A DNA stretch of 8,416 nucleotides from Bacteroidales bacterium (GTDB lineage Bacteria; Bacteroidota; Bacteroidia; Bacteroidales; B18-G4): contig JAGLEK010000427.1 of assembly GCA_023145125.1 (NCBI GenBank), forward strand, positions 1 through 8,416, read 5' to 3'. The notes under the pieces were generated by a model, which did not search any database, was not told the origin of the DNA, and was given only the letters and a program-made list of their open reading frames with translations. Of this stretch, positions 1-7,531 are shown one piece after another. Both the position numbers and the translations under genes were made by a program. Numbering within the stretch: position 1 is the first letter of the stretch; each line of letters opens with the position of its first letter.

Positions 1-2
1 TA

Positions 3-371
3 ATGATACTGGAAAAGACCAATACTGGGTTTTCTGCATACACATTGGATTATCCCGTTTATACCACTGCCGGAACAATAACTGAGTTATTGGATAATGC
101 TTTCGAGGCTGTCAACCTCTACTTCGAAGAAGAAGACATCCATGTTACACGTGAGAACATTAAGTTTGAGATTGACTTCAAACAGTTCTTCAAATATTAC
201 AGGGTACTTAACTCAAAATTCCTTGCAAAAAGAATTGGGATGAACCCAACCCTTTTATCACAATATGTTCATGGTCATAAAAAGCCATCTGACACTCAAA
301 CAGACAAAATTTTATATGGAATTCACCAAATTGGACAGGAACTGTCAGAAATTAACCTGATCCAAAGATAA
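3..371 (+). CDS. HicB-family antitoxin with C-terminal helix-turn-helix (type II toxin-antitoxin)
   Basis: This is a cytoplasmic antitoxin-like protein of 122 residues as read. Residues 1-45 match the HicB partial RNase H-like fold: the strand ILEKTNTGFSAY, a turn, then a helix with TITELLDNAFEAVNLYFEE. Residues about 66-112 form a Cro/Xre-like helix-turn-helix (LAKRIGMNPTLLSQYVHG) ending in an IHQIGQEL helix, as in the Bacteroidota HicB variant with an FFKYY linker. HicB proteins neutralise the HicA mRNA interferase and repress their own operon. The usual PGC turn is replaced by PVYT. The ATG at 3-5 overlaps a TAA at 1-3, so a coupled upstream gene, probably hicA, could end there. However, the frame is open to the window edge and the first strand looks a few residues short, so the true start may lie outside. 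Family assignment is fairly sure; toxin pairing is inferred because no toxin is visible. Confidence 0.72.
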   Translation: MILEKTNTGFSAYTLDYPVYTTAGTITELLDNAFEAVNLYFEEEDIHVTRENIKFEIDFKQFFKYYRVLNSKFLAKRIGMNPTLLSQYVHGHKKPSDTQTDKILYGIHQIGQELSEINLIQR

Positions 372-457
372 AATCAGTGGCACGCGACATAGAAACGGCC
401 ATTATGTGTTATTAAAAAAATGCACCTTACATTAAAAACCCTTAAAATGATTAAAAA
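372..457. other. AT-rich spacer with a small imperfect palindrome
   Basis: This 86-base spacer separates the HicB-like gene from the small membrane protein gene. It holds ACATA at 387-391 and TATGT at 403-407 as inverted arms around an 11-base loop that contains GGCC. Four bases at 368-371 (ATAA, overlapping the hicB stop) can pair with TTAT at 409-412. There is no convincing terminator, because the arms are short, although an A/T-rich run follows. I see no TAnnTTTG promoter motif ahead of the next gene, so its promoter is unclear and read-through is possible. Confidence 0.35.
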
Positions 458-910
458 GTGATATTAAAATACAAAACAGGCAAACTTCCACTAAATTTCA
501 TTTATTTAGGAATAATGTTATTTGGTATTGGTATGTGGAGAATGATAGTTTTAGACTGGAGAGGAATAATATTTTTCGTAATATCATTGCTATTCCTTTT
601 TTTAAAATCCGGGATAATAATAGATACTGACAATAGAAGATTAAAAAAATACATTGGGATTTTTGCAATCAGGAAAGGAAAATGGGAAAATATTAAGTCT
701 GTTATTAATCTTCAAATAATAAAAACAAGAGAAACACAAAGTATGAATGTCCTTTCCATAAGCAGAACAGAAACCAAAGATGTTTACAAACTTTTTTTGG
801 TTTTGCCCGAAAAAGAGATTGAACTTATGTCAGGAGAAAAGGATTATATCCTCAATAGAGCAGAAAAGATATCTTCTTCGCTTCAAACAACAGTTAACCA
901 TAAATTCTAA
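458..910 (+). CDS. Small membrane protein, two helices plus possible PH-like domain, function unknown
   Basis: This 150-residue inner-membrane protein belongs to no family I can name with certainty. Residues about 12-32 and 36-50 are two hydrophobic helices forming a hairpin (for example GIIFFVISLLFLFL). They are followed by a basic, beta-rich soluble part (residues 51-125) with the pattern IIIDTDNRRLKKYIGIFAI and a GKWENIKSV step, then a helix at about 126-141. This layout resembles bacterial membrane proteins with a PH-like domain, but that is an inference from pattern only. The start is GTG at 458-460: an in-frame TAA at 452-454 excludes any upstream start, and the next ATG would remove the first half of helix one. 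A four-codon ORF (447-461) overlaps this start. Codon use is strongly A/T-biased compared with tamB and tsaD, which suggests an accessory or acquired gene. Confidence 0.7.
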   Translation: MILKYKTGKLPLNFIYLGIMLFGIGMWRMIVLDWRGIIFFVISLLFLFLKSGIIIDTDNRRLKKYIGIFAIRKGKWENIKSVINLQIIKTRETQSMNVLSISRTETKDVYKLFLVLPEKEIELMSGEKDYILNRAEKISSSLQTTVNHKF

Positions 911-983
911 TTCTAAACTGTCCGGGTTTTTGTAAAACCACTATTTCCGTTAGATCGTGAAGTGCTACTATGAAGCTAACGAA
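911..983. other. Spacer between convergent genes with nested inverted repeats
   Basis: The space between the membrane protein stop and the tamB stop contains several short inverted repeats. GGTTTT (925-930) and AAAACC (934-939) form a 6-bp stem with a 3-base loop. TCTAAAC (912-918) can pair with GTTAGA (949-954) around it, with one bulged A. Alternatively CGTTAG (948-953) pairs with CTAACG (976-981). No T-run follows either arm on either strand, so this is at best a weak terminator for the two converging genes. Confidence 0.35.
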
Positions 984-3900
984 TCACTCAACATCCTCTT
1001 CAATTTTCTCCTTCTTTTTCCGCTGACGTTTAAAAATATCCCCAAAGCGGTCGAATTCCTTGGTGTAAAATATACCAACGCCCTGGGTATAGGGTGAATA
1101 ATAATCGATGGTATTGAAATTGTTCGACCTGTTAAAAGCGCGCAGCCGGATACGTCCATCCGGGGTCAGCTTGTATTCAATATTTACATCCCCGACTATA
1201 TTACTCGCCTGCTGCTGCTGTTCGTCCTTGGTCATCATACCAACATTTCCATCTACGATCAGGCGATTGTCGAAAAACTGTGTAGAGAGGGCTACTTCCA
1301 CTTCATCCTGGGTAATTTCATCTCCCGGGATATAATTGATCCCTACATCAAAATCATTGCTTATCTGTGAAAGCCAATTGCTTAGCTGGCTTGATATAAT
1401 ATTTAGGGACGAAGCTCCCATATTGACAGATGTGCTGGCATAACTGAAGTTGTTCATCAGCAAGAGGGAGATCATCTGTTGATTCATCAAGGCTATATCA
1501 TTCGTATCGAGAACGGCATAGATAGTTTGCTGCACTTCAGCCTTTACATTCGGGAATCCAATACTAAAATGAATGTCAGGGTTGGCAAGTTTTCCCCTCA
1601 GTCCCAGAATAGCATTTACATTAACACGCTGGCCTTCATATTCGGAACTGATACTGGCGCCAAGTCCGGTGAGCGTTGTTTTAAGCTTGTATTGTGCTTT
1701 CAGGTTCACATCCGCATTATATGGGTTTCCTGTAAAGCTGATCTTCCCACCCTGAAGGATCTCAAACCTTTTATTAATGATATTTTCCAATGTAAAAAAG
1801 AATGTCCCCCTCAGGAAATTATAATCACCATAGATTTTAAAATCACCACGGGGATCAATGGTAAAACGAATATTACCAAATCCATTGGAGCTGATATTTC
1901 CCATATTTTCAGGCAGGAAGATCATGGTTTCGGCAGTATTGGTAATGCCGATCTTAAAATCGAGGGTGAGCCCCCTGACGTCTACCTTGTAATCCTGCAC
2001 CGGAGCAATTTCGTCCGGGGCTTCTTTATTTAAAAATATCACAAAGTCATTATCGGTGGTGGTGAAAGTGTTATTCAGGGGTATTACGATTTTGCTGTCC
2101 TTGGAAGTTACTACATCGGCATCGATATGGAAGTTGCTCAAGGGGCCGTAAAACTTCACCTCCCCGGAGGCGATGGCCGTTCCGTAAAAAACCTTGTTCT
2201 GGTACCTGTTGGTTTGAAGGCAAATGAATTCCTCCGGCTTAACCGAAAGGTCAAAGCGAAAATCTTTCAGCTTATTATGGCTTATCTTCCCATTTCCTAC
2301 TGCTGTATTGCCTATGGTATCATAAATTACCAGGTCTTTGATCACTATCTCCCCCGGGTTAAAGTCGATGCTGTGTGCAAAGCTATATTTGGTATTCAGA
2401 TAGATTACCCTGCATTCGGTCCTCATCAGCTTAAGCTTACCAGTAAGCAGAGGAGCCGATGTGGATCCGGCAATTTTAAAATGCCCGCTGGCAATTCCAC
2501 GCAATCCGCTTATATATTCATCCATGAACCTGGCCATGGTCTCCATTCTGAAATTATCGATATCCAGCAAAAAATCAAGGTTATTGCTTTCTCTTTCGGG
2601 GTAATATGATCCTTTCAAAGAAACAACTTTGCTATCGCTTACATTACCGTGATATATGATCTTTGAGTCAATCTGGACGGATCTTTTCTCCTGGTTCCAG
2701 TGTGATTGGATGTCTGCATCACCAATTAGTACATCATTAAATTCGAGATCCCTGATCTTCAGGTCCGATATCAGGTTTGGGGTACCATAGAGATTGCTCA
2801 GCCCAAAATATCCGTCAGTTACACCGTTAAGGTCAAAATTATTATTGGCAAAGATGATATCGAAGTTTGACAGTCGCCAATGCCTGAAGTTTACTCTCAA
2901 GGTGTCTTCATAATTCTCTGAAATCGTTCCTTCGATATTGAGTAGCTGCCTGTTACCTATAAATTTGAGTTCTGAAAACTGATAGTAGCGCGGGCCAAAA
3001 ACAATACGGTTCTCCGGGCTGATCAACCACAGGGAATCATTGAGCAATAGTTCGGCAGTAGTAAGTTTCAGCTCACTTTTCACACTGTCAATGTAAGTAT
3101 AGTAGCCCTGTATGTCGGCTTTGTTGCGAATACGGGCACTGTGATCATCCCAGCTCAGATCAAAATCAAGGCTGTCATCATCGAGAACGCAGGTTGTCGA
3201 AAAATTCTCCAGGCCCAGCCGCAGTGTGTCATCAGCTTTTCCCTCTTTGATTATGATTCGATCAGTTCCGATCGACAGACTGACCTTTTCCATATCTGCT
3301 GATACCGATAATCTCATGCTATCGGAACGCATCCCGTAATAGCTGATAAAGGGGAAGTCTGCTTCTGTTTCTACCTTTCTCGATGGATACGCAAAAGTGC
3401 CGTTGATCTCTGCATTTTCTTCCACATATAGCCCGGGAACAAAAATATCAGTCAGCACTTCGGTATCTTTCAGCTTCATCTCAAAGCTGAGTTCCTGCTT
3501 CCTGATCGCCACTGCAGGTTCAGGCATGAATGACCATTCGGGCAACTCCTCTGAAACGATATGATCAATGGCATAGCCAAGTTCCCGGTAGGTAAAACTA
3601 CCTTTGATATCGGCATCCAATATATCTGAAGTAAGCATTATTCGCCTGAAGTAGCCGGTATCTTTCAGGCTGATCAGTGCGAGGTGCTCCATATACCATC
3701 GCTTGTCCCCTTCACGATAGTCAAGGCTGTCGATCCGTATCCTTCCTTCCAGGTCATCAATCTCATAGCCAATAAAATTGCAACTGAGCTTCACATCAAG
3801 CATTAGCAGCGAATCTCTGTCTATCATGTTGAGTTTAAACAGGTCAGCATCTCTGATATCGGCTGTAAAATCAAAAAGCGGCTTCTCTTTTTCAAAATCA

Positions 3901-5426
3901 AGGATGCCATTAAAAGCCAGGTTTATAAGGTCGTCCTGAACATCCAGGCGGCCGTTGAACTTTGTTTCCGCGATTTCCCCACTTAATTCAAGTTGGTTAA
4001 ATGTATTTCCCATAAACTCCAGTGAGTCAATATTCCCTATCATCCCGATCTCAGCAGTTTCACCGGTCAGCCCTGACCCATTTATCCTGGCATCCAGGTC
4101 CATGCTGCCAAAATAATCAGAAAGGCCGAGAAATTCACCTATGTCGAAATTCCTCGCTGTAATATGGCCATTATAGACAACATCCGTATGGTCTTCATTC
4201 TGACGGAGAGAAATATCCGTGGTGATGGTACCTATATCAGAGATGAACTCTGCTTTTGACACGAAGTCATTATAAAAGCCTGTAAATGCACCCTGTATCT
4301 CCATCATACCGAAAACTTCCAGTTCAGGGGGAACAGGAATATGCCTGTATACGCCCGGTATGGCAAATTTCTTAACATCTGCCTGGCTCATTACAAATTC
4401 ATCAATACGCGTATGGATATATGTTTCCCTGACATCAGGCAGTCCATACAGGCGAACATCACCTTGAAAATGAGTACTTTTCCCAAAGGCGAAGCGGAAG
4501 TCCTTTGCCCTCATATTATTCACCCTGCCCTTAACCGATCCTCCTATCCTTACCTGATTATCCATCACCAGAAGATCCGGAGCAAAATACCCGATATCCT
4601 TAAGGTTGAGTTCCGAGGGCCGTATTTCTCCCACCATTTCCACTTCTTCTGTAAACCTGATATAACTGGGCCATCCATGGTAATGGAAGGCAAGATCGAG
4701 GCTTATAACTGAGCGGGGGGTGACCACATGCAGGCTGTCGGCGATCAGAAAGAGGGGGCTTAAGCGGAAATCCCCGCTGAATTCATCCACGATAAAACCG
4801 CATCTGTCATAGCAACTGAGCCTGTTGATAGTAAAATCGAAAGTATCATTCAGGATGTTAATATCTTCCATCTGCAACTCATGGATGAATATGTCCAGGT
4901 TTTGATAATCCATGCCCACCGGGATTGGATCACGGCCCTCATCAATATACCGGAAGCGCACATTCTGCAGCTCAAGTGCTGATAGGCTAACCTGCCAATC
5001 TGCTTGTCCGCGTATCGTATCAGCCCCGGTATCTGGTGCATCGGACTCAAAATGATCACCAATAAATGAATATGTAAATGCAGAGTCGTGCCTGTCCATG
5101 ATCAGGGAAAAAGAGGCATCGGCGATCCTGATGGCATTCACTTCAAAGATCCTTTTCGATTGCTGCAGCTTGAACCGCTTCATATCAACCGAGAGTTCGC
5201 CGGCATGAAAAAGTGTGTCGCCACGCTGATCCATTGCCAGCACCGCTGTGGCATTAAGGGTTAGCCTTGGGGATATATACAGCCCATCGATCCTGATCAC
5301 CGTATTCATCCTCTTGGAGAGGTAGGAAGCGGCCATACGGGCAAGGAAGGTCTGCACCAATGGATTATAGCTCATCCACGACAAGGAAAACGGGATGACT
5401 ATGGCCACCAGCAAGCTGTACAACAA
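984..5426 (-). CDS. tamB: TamB-like translocation and assembly module protein (AsmA/TamB superfamily, DUF490)
   Basis: This envelope protein (1480 residues as read) is anchored in the inner membrane and spans the periplasm; relatives assist outer-membrane protein assembly or carry phospholipids between membranes. Residues 1-18 form a membrane anchor. Residues 25-90 match the AsmA-like N-terminal part of Bacteroidota TamB (FLARMAASYLSKRM, then RGDTLFHAGELSVDM). A long run of beta repeats follows, with many LDSL/IDSL-type strands. The C-terminal DUF490 part carries GGKISFTGNPYNADVNLKA near residue 1225, ASNIVGDVNIEYKL near 1408 and YTQGVGIFYTKEFDRFGD at 1447-1464, before a charged tail. Length fits the phylum. 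The only usable start codon is TTG at 5426, yet the basic N-region expected before the anchor is encoded upstream of it, so the annotated N-terminus is doubtful. It is divergent from tsaD, and no tamA homologue is in view. Confidence 0.93.
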   Translation of the reverse strand: MLYSLLVAIVIPFSLSWMSYNPLVQTFLARMAASYLSKRMNTVIRIDGLYISPRLTLNATAVLAMDQRGDTLFHAGELSVDMKRFKLQQSKRIFEVNAIRIADASFSLIMDRHDSAFTYSFIGDHFESDAPDTGADTIRGQADWQVSLSALELQNVRFRYIDEGRDPIPVGMDYQNLDIFIHELQMEDINILNDTFDFTINRLSCYDRCGFIVDEFSGDFRLSPLFLIADSLHVVTPRSVISLDLAFHYHGWPSYIRFTEEVEMVGEIRPSELNLKDIGYFAPDLLVMDNQVRIGGSVKGRVNNMRAKDFRFAFGKSTHFQGDVRLYGLPDVRETYIHTRIDEFVMSQADVKKFAIPGVYRHIPVPPELEVFGMMEIQGAFTGFYNDFVSKAEFISDIGTITTDISLRQNEDHTDVVYNGHITARNFDIGEFLGLSDYFGSMDLDARINGSGLTGETAEIGMIGNIDSLEFMGNTFNQLELSGEIAETKFNGRLDVQDDLINLAFNGILDFEKEKPLFDFTADIRDADLFKLNMIDRDSLLMLDVKLSCNFIGYEIDDLEGRIRIDSLDYREGDKRWYMEHLALISLKDTGYFRRIMLTSDILDADIKGSFTYRELGYAIDHIVSEELPEWSFMPEPAVAIRKQELSFEMKLKDTEVLTDIFVPGLYVEENAEINGTFAYPSRKVETEADFPFISYYGMRSDSMRLSVSADMEKVSLSIGTDRIIIKEGKADDTLRLGLENFSTTCVLDDDSLDFDLSWDDHSARIRNKADIQGYYTYIDSVKSELKLTTAELLLNDSLWLISPENRIVFGPRYYQFSELKFIGNRQLLNIEGTISENYEDTLRVNFRHWRLSNFDIIFANNNFDLNGVTDGYFGLSNLYGTPNLISDLKIRDLEFNDVLIGDADIQSHWNQEKRSVQIDSKIIYHGNVSDSKVVSLKGSYYPERESNNLDFLLDIDNFRMETMARFMDEYISGLRGIASGHFKIAGSTSAPLLTGKLKLMRTECRVIYLNTKYSFAHSIDFNPGEIVIKDLVIYDTIGNTAVGNGKISHNKLKDFRFDLSVKPEEFICLQTNRYQNKVFYGTAIASGEVKFYGPLSNFHIDADVVTSKDSKIVIPLNNTFTTTDNDFVIFLNKEAPDEIAPVQDYKVDVRGLTLDFKIGITNTAETMIFLPENMGNISSNGFGNIRFTIDPRGDFKIYGDYNFLRGTFFFTLENIINKRFEILQGGKISFTGNPYNADVNLKAQYKLKTTLTGLGASISSEYEGQRVNVNAILGLRGKLANPDIHFSIGFPNVKAEVQQTIYAVLDTNDIALMNQQMISLLLMNNFSYASTSVNMGASSLNIISSQLSNWLSQISNDFDVGINYIPGDEITQDEVEVALSTQFFDNRLIVDGNVGMMTKDEQQQQASNIVGDVNIEYKLTPDGRIRLRAFNRSNNFNTIDYYSPYTQGVGIFYTKEFDRFGDIFKRQRKKKEKIEEDVE

Positions 5427-5449
5427 TATCCGTATTAGCCTTTTTTTGA

Positions 5450-5457
5450 TAACTTTG
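5450..5457 (+). promoter_or_regulatory. Putative Bacteroidota-type -7 element for tsaD
   Basis: TAACTTTG fits the TAnnTTTG -7 consensus used by the primary sigma factor of Bacteroidota. It ends 20 bases before the tsaD ATG, which would put transcription start roughly 12-15 bases ahead of the gene. No good TTTG -33 element is visible about 20 bases further upstream. The 51-base gap between the tamB and tsaD starts must also serve tamB, for which I see no matching element on the other strand. Confidence 0.5.
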
Positions 5458-5477
5458 CGTTTTAATAATAAAGCCGG

Positions 5478-6494
5478 ATGAGCACCCTGATACTTGGCAT
5501 TGAATCTTCCTGTGATGACACATCAGCAGCTGTTACCGAGGATACCAAAATCCTTGCCAATATCGTTGCCGGGCAAGAAGTTCATAAAAACTACGGCGGT
5601 GTAGTTCCTGAACTTGCCTCCAGGGCTCACCAGCAGAATATTATTCCGGTCATTGACCAGGCTCTCAAACAAGCAAAGATAAAGAAAAATCAACTTGATG
5701 CTGTTGCATTTACACGTGGGCCGGGCTTACTCGGGTCTCTTCTGGTCGGCACATCTTTTGCCAAAGCTTTTGCACTTGCTGCCGATATTCCCATTATCGA
5801 GGTTGACCACCTGCAGGCACATATCCTGGCACATTTTATCACCGGCAATGCAAATCAAAGAGTACCGGGTTTTCCATTTATCTGCCTCACCGTTTCCGGG
5901 GGGCATACCCAGATCATAAAAGTTGATGACCCTCACACCTTTACACTGCTTGGGCAGACCATCGATGATGCCGCAGGCGAGGCCTTCGACAAGGCAGCAA
6001 AGATCATGGGGCTCCCCTATCCCGGCGGGCCGTACATCGATAAGCTTGCCGGCGAAGGCAATCCTCTGGCATACAAATTCCCAAAGCCCAGGATCAAGGG
6101 GCTGGATTACAGCTTCAGTGGATTAAAAACATCTTTTCTTTATACCGTCAGGGATAAACTCAGGGAAGATGCCTCTTTCATTGAAAAAGAAAAAGCCAAT
6201 CTTGCAGCATCTATTCAGTTCACCATCATTGATGTGTTGCTCGACAAGCTCACGCAGGCAGCCGAAATGACAGGGATCAGCGATATTGCCCTTGCAGGAG
6301 GAGTGTCTGCCAACAGTGGCCTGAGAAAAGCACTAAAGGAAAAAGGTGAAACAAAGGGCTGGAATATCTTTATCCCCGGGTTTGAATTCACTACCGATAA
6401 TGCAGCGATGATCGCCATTGCCGGATATTTCAAATATCTGAGGAATGACTTTGCCTCCCAGGACATTACACCATATACAAGAAGTAATTTTTAA
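5478..6494 (+). CDS. tsaD: tRNA N6-adenosine threonylcarbamoyltransferase TsaD (Kae1/Qri7/YgjD family)
   Basis: TsaD transfers the threonylcarbamoyl group from threonylcarbamoyl-AMP (made by TsaC/TsaC2) to A37 of tRNAs that read ANN codons, together with TsaB and TsaE in the cytoplasm. The 338-residue length is typical. Visible motifs in order are ESSCDDT (9-15), GGVVPELASRAH (40-51), the metal ligands H111 and H115 in HLQAH, SGGHTQ (140-145), DDAAGEAFDKAAK (163-175), YPGGP (181-185), DYSFSGLKTS (210-219), LAGGVSANSGLR (272-283) and TDNAAM with the third metal ligand D307. All key residues of the ASKHA-fold family are present, so the enzyme should be active. The ATG at 5478 gives the expected N-terminus just before the first strand, and no Shine-Dalgarno sequence precedes it. 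Its stop overlaps the next start (TAATG), suggesting an operon with the reductase. Confidence 0.97.
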   Translation: MSTLILGIESSCDDTSAAVTEDTKILANIVAGQEVHKNYGGVVPELASRAHQQNIIPVIDQALKQAKIKKNQLDAVAFTRGPGLLGSLLVGTSFAKAFALAADIPIIEVDHLQAHILAHFITGNANQRVPGFPFICLTVSGGHTQIIKVDDPHTFTLLGQTIDDAAGEAFDKAAKIMGLPYPGGPYIDKLAGEGNPLAYKFPKPRIKGLDYSFSGLKTSFLYTVRDKLREDASFIEKEKANLAASIQFTIIDVLLDKLTQAAEMTGISDIALAGGVSANSGLRKALKEKGETKGWNIFIPGFEFTTDNAAMIAIAGYFKYLRNDFASQDITPYTRSNF

Positions 6495-7531
6495 TGATAT
6501 CATCCATGCAGCAGAATCAAATGAAAGCAATTACACTGCCCGCATACCAGGGAAATATTATCAGGGCTCTCCGCAGCCTGGAAATACAGGAGAAAGAATT
6601 ACCCGTACTCAATTCCGATGAAGTTTTGATCGAAATTGCCGCAGCTCCTGTAAACCCATCCGACCTTGCTTTCATCCAGGGGGGATATAACATCAGGAAA
6701 GCCCTGCCCGCCATCCCCGGTTTCGAGGGCACCGGCAAGGTTATTCAAACCGGTTCCTCCACTGAAGCAAAGAATATTAATGGCAAGAGAGTAAGCTTTT
6801 TCTCCCAATCCGAACGTGGAGGATCATGGTCAACGCATATTCCGGTTAAGGCCTGCGATTGCGTGGCAATTGGCAATGAACTGCCCGATGAGCAGGCTGC
6901 CTGCTTCTCTGTAAACCCCTTTACTGCATATGCCATGGTTGAACTGGCCGGGGAGCATGGCAGCAAAGCTATCATACAGAATGCAGCTGCCGGGCAGGTT
7001 GGCAAGTTTATAAACGTATTGGCTGAAAGAGCGTCAATTCAGGTCATCAATATTGTCAGGAAGGAAGAGCATGTCGATATGCTCAAAACAGCCGGGAACA
7101 AGTTTGTTTTATGGAACCAGGAGGAAGATTTTCTTCAAAAGTTAAAAGAACTGGCCTCATCCCTCTATGCCCGTATCACTTTTGATGCTGTTGGAGGAGA
7201 GCAGAGCGGACAGATGCTGGGTGCCATGCCTGACAACAGCATGCTGTACCTGTATGGCGCACTCAGTGGAAGGACGCTGTCAGAGATCCCTGCCACGGAT
7301 GTTATTTTCAGCAGGAAAAGCATTCAAGGATTTAATATGAATGAATGGAAGGATAAATTAGACAGCAATTCATTTCAGGATATCTCAACGCAGCTGCAAG
7401 AATTGTTTTCTGAAGGAACCCTCAAAACGGAAATACAGGGCAGCTTTCCACTTGCTGAATATGAAAAAGCTTTGATGCAATATATCAGGGGGATGTCTGC
7501 AGGAAAAGTCCTTTTGCTTCCCCAAAAATGA
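6494..7531 (+). CDS. Zinc-less medium-chain dehydrogenase/reductase, possible 2-enoyl thioester reductase (MECR/Etr1-like)
   Basis: This is a soluble NAD(P)H-dependent oxidoreductase of 345 residues. A GroES-like N-terminal domain holds VNPSD (53-57) in place of the zinc-binding cysteine of alcohol dehydrogenases, then IQGGY (61-65) and PGFEGTGKV (75-83). The Rossmann domain has NAAAGQVG (163-170) as the nucleotide-binding turn, VINIVRK (184-190) and DAVGG (231-235); the C-terminus returns to the GroES fold with GKVLLLPQK. The combination of IQGxY with its tyrosine, SVNPFTAY (139-146), IIQNA, INIVR and a QGFNMNEW stretch resembles mitochondrial-type trans-2-enoyl-CoA/ACP reductases, where that tyrosine is catalytic. 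A general quinone oxidoreductase remains possible. The ATG at 6494 overlaps the tsaD stop; the ATG at 6521 (MKAITLPAY) is a family-typical alternative start. Its stop codon lies inside a palindrome shared with the convergent lipoprotein gene. Confidence 0.88.
   Translation: MISSMQQNQMKAITLPAYQGNIIRALRSLEIQEKELPVLNSDEVLIEIAAAPVNPSDLAFIQGGYNIRKALPAIPGFEGTGKVIQTGSSTEAKNINGKRVSFFSQSERGGSWSTHIPVKACDCVAIGNELPDEQAACFSVNPFTAYAMVELAGEHGSKAIIQNAAAGQVGKFINVLAERASIQVINIVRKEEHVDMLKTAGNKFVLWNQEEDFLQKLKELASSLYARITFDAVGGEQSGQMLGAMPDNSMLYLYGALSGRTLSEIPATDVIFSRKSIQGFNMNEWKDKLDSNSFQDISTQLQELFSEGTLKTEIQGSFPLAEYEKALMQYIRGMSAGKVLLLPQK

Noticed and set aside
925..939. GGTTTT/AAAACC hairpin as an intrinsic terminator
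   Set aside because: The stem is almost all A-T and no T-run follows it on either strand, so it is kept only as part of the spacer description.
949..955. GTTAGAT as proof of an integron attC site
   Set aside because: The 7-base core alone is expected about twice per kilobase on both strands by chance, the structure is shorter than typical attC sites, and no integrase is present. It is kept only as a speculative lead.
911..983. Possible insertion-sequence end left beside tamB
   Set aside because: There is no transposase fragment, no paired terminal repeat on the other side and no target duplication that I can identify.
1479..2033. A 184-codon open frame antisense to tamB
   Set aside because: It lies wholly inside the well-supported TamB coding frame, shows no recognisable domain, and is the kind of antisense shadow expected under a long gene. 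The same holds for the 160-codon frame at 2127-2609 and the 123-codon frame at 4341-4712.
6506..6521. Downstream ATG codons (6506 and 6521) as the reductase start
   Set aside because: The 6521 start gives a family-like MKAITLPAY N-terminus and stays possible, but the TAATG overlap with tsaD at 6494 is a standard coupling arrangement, so the longer form was kept.
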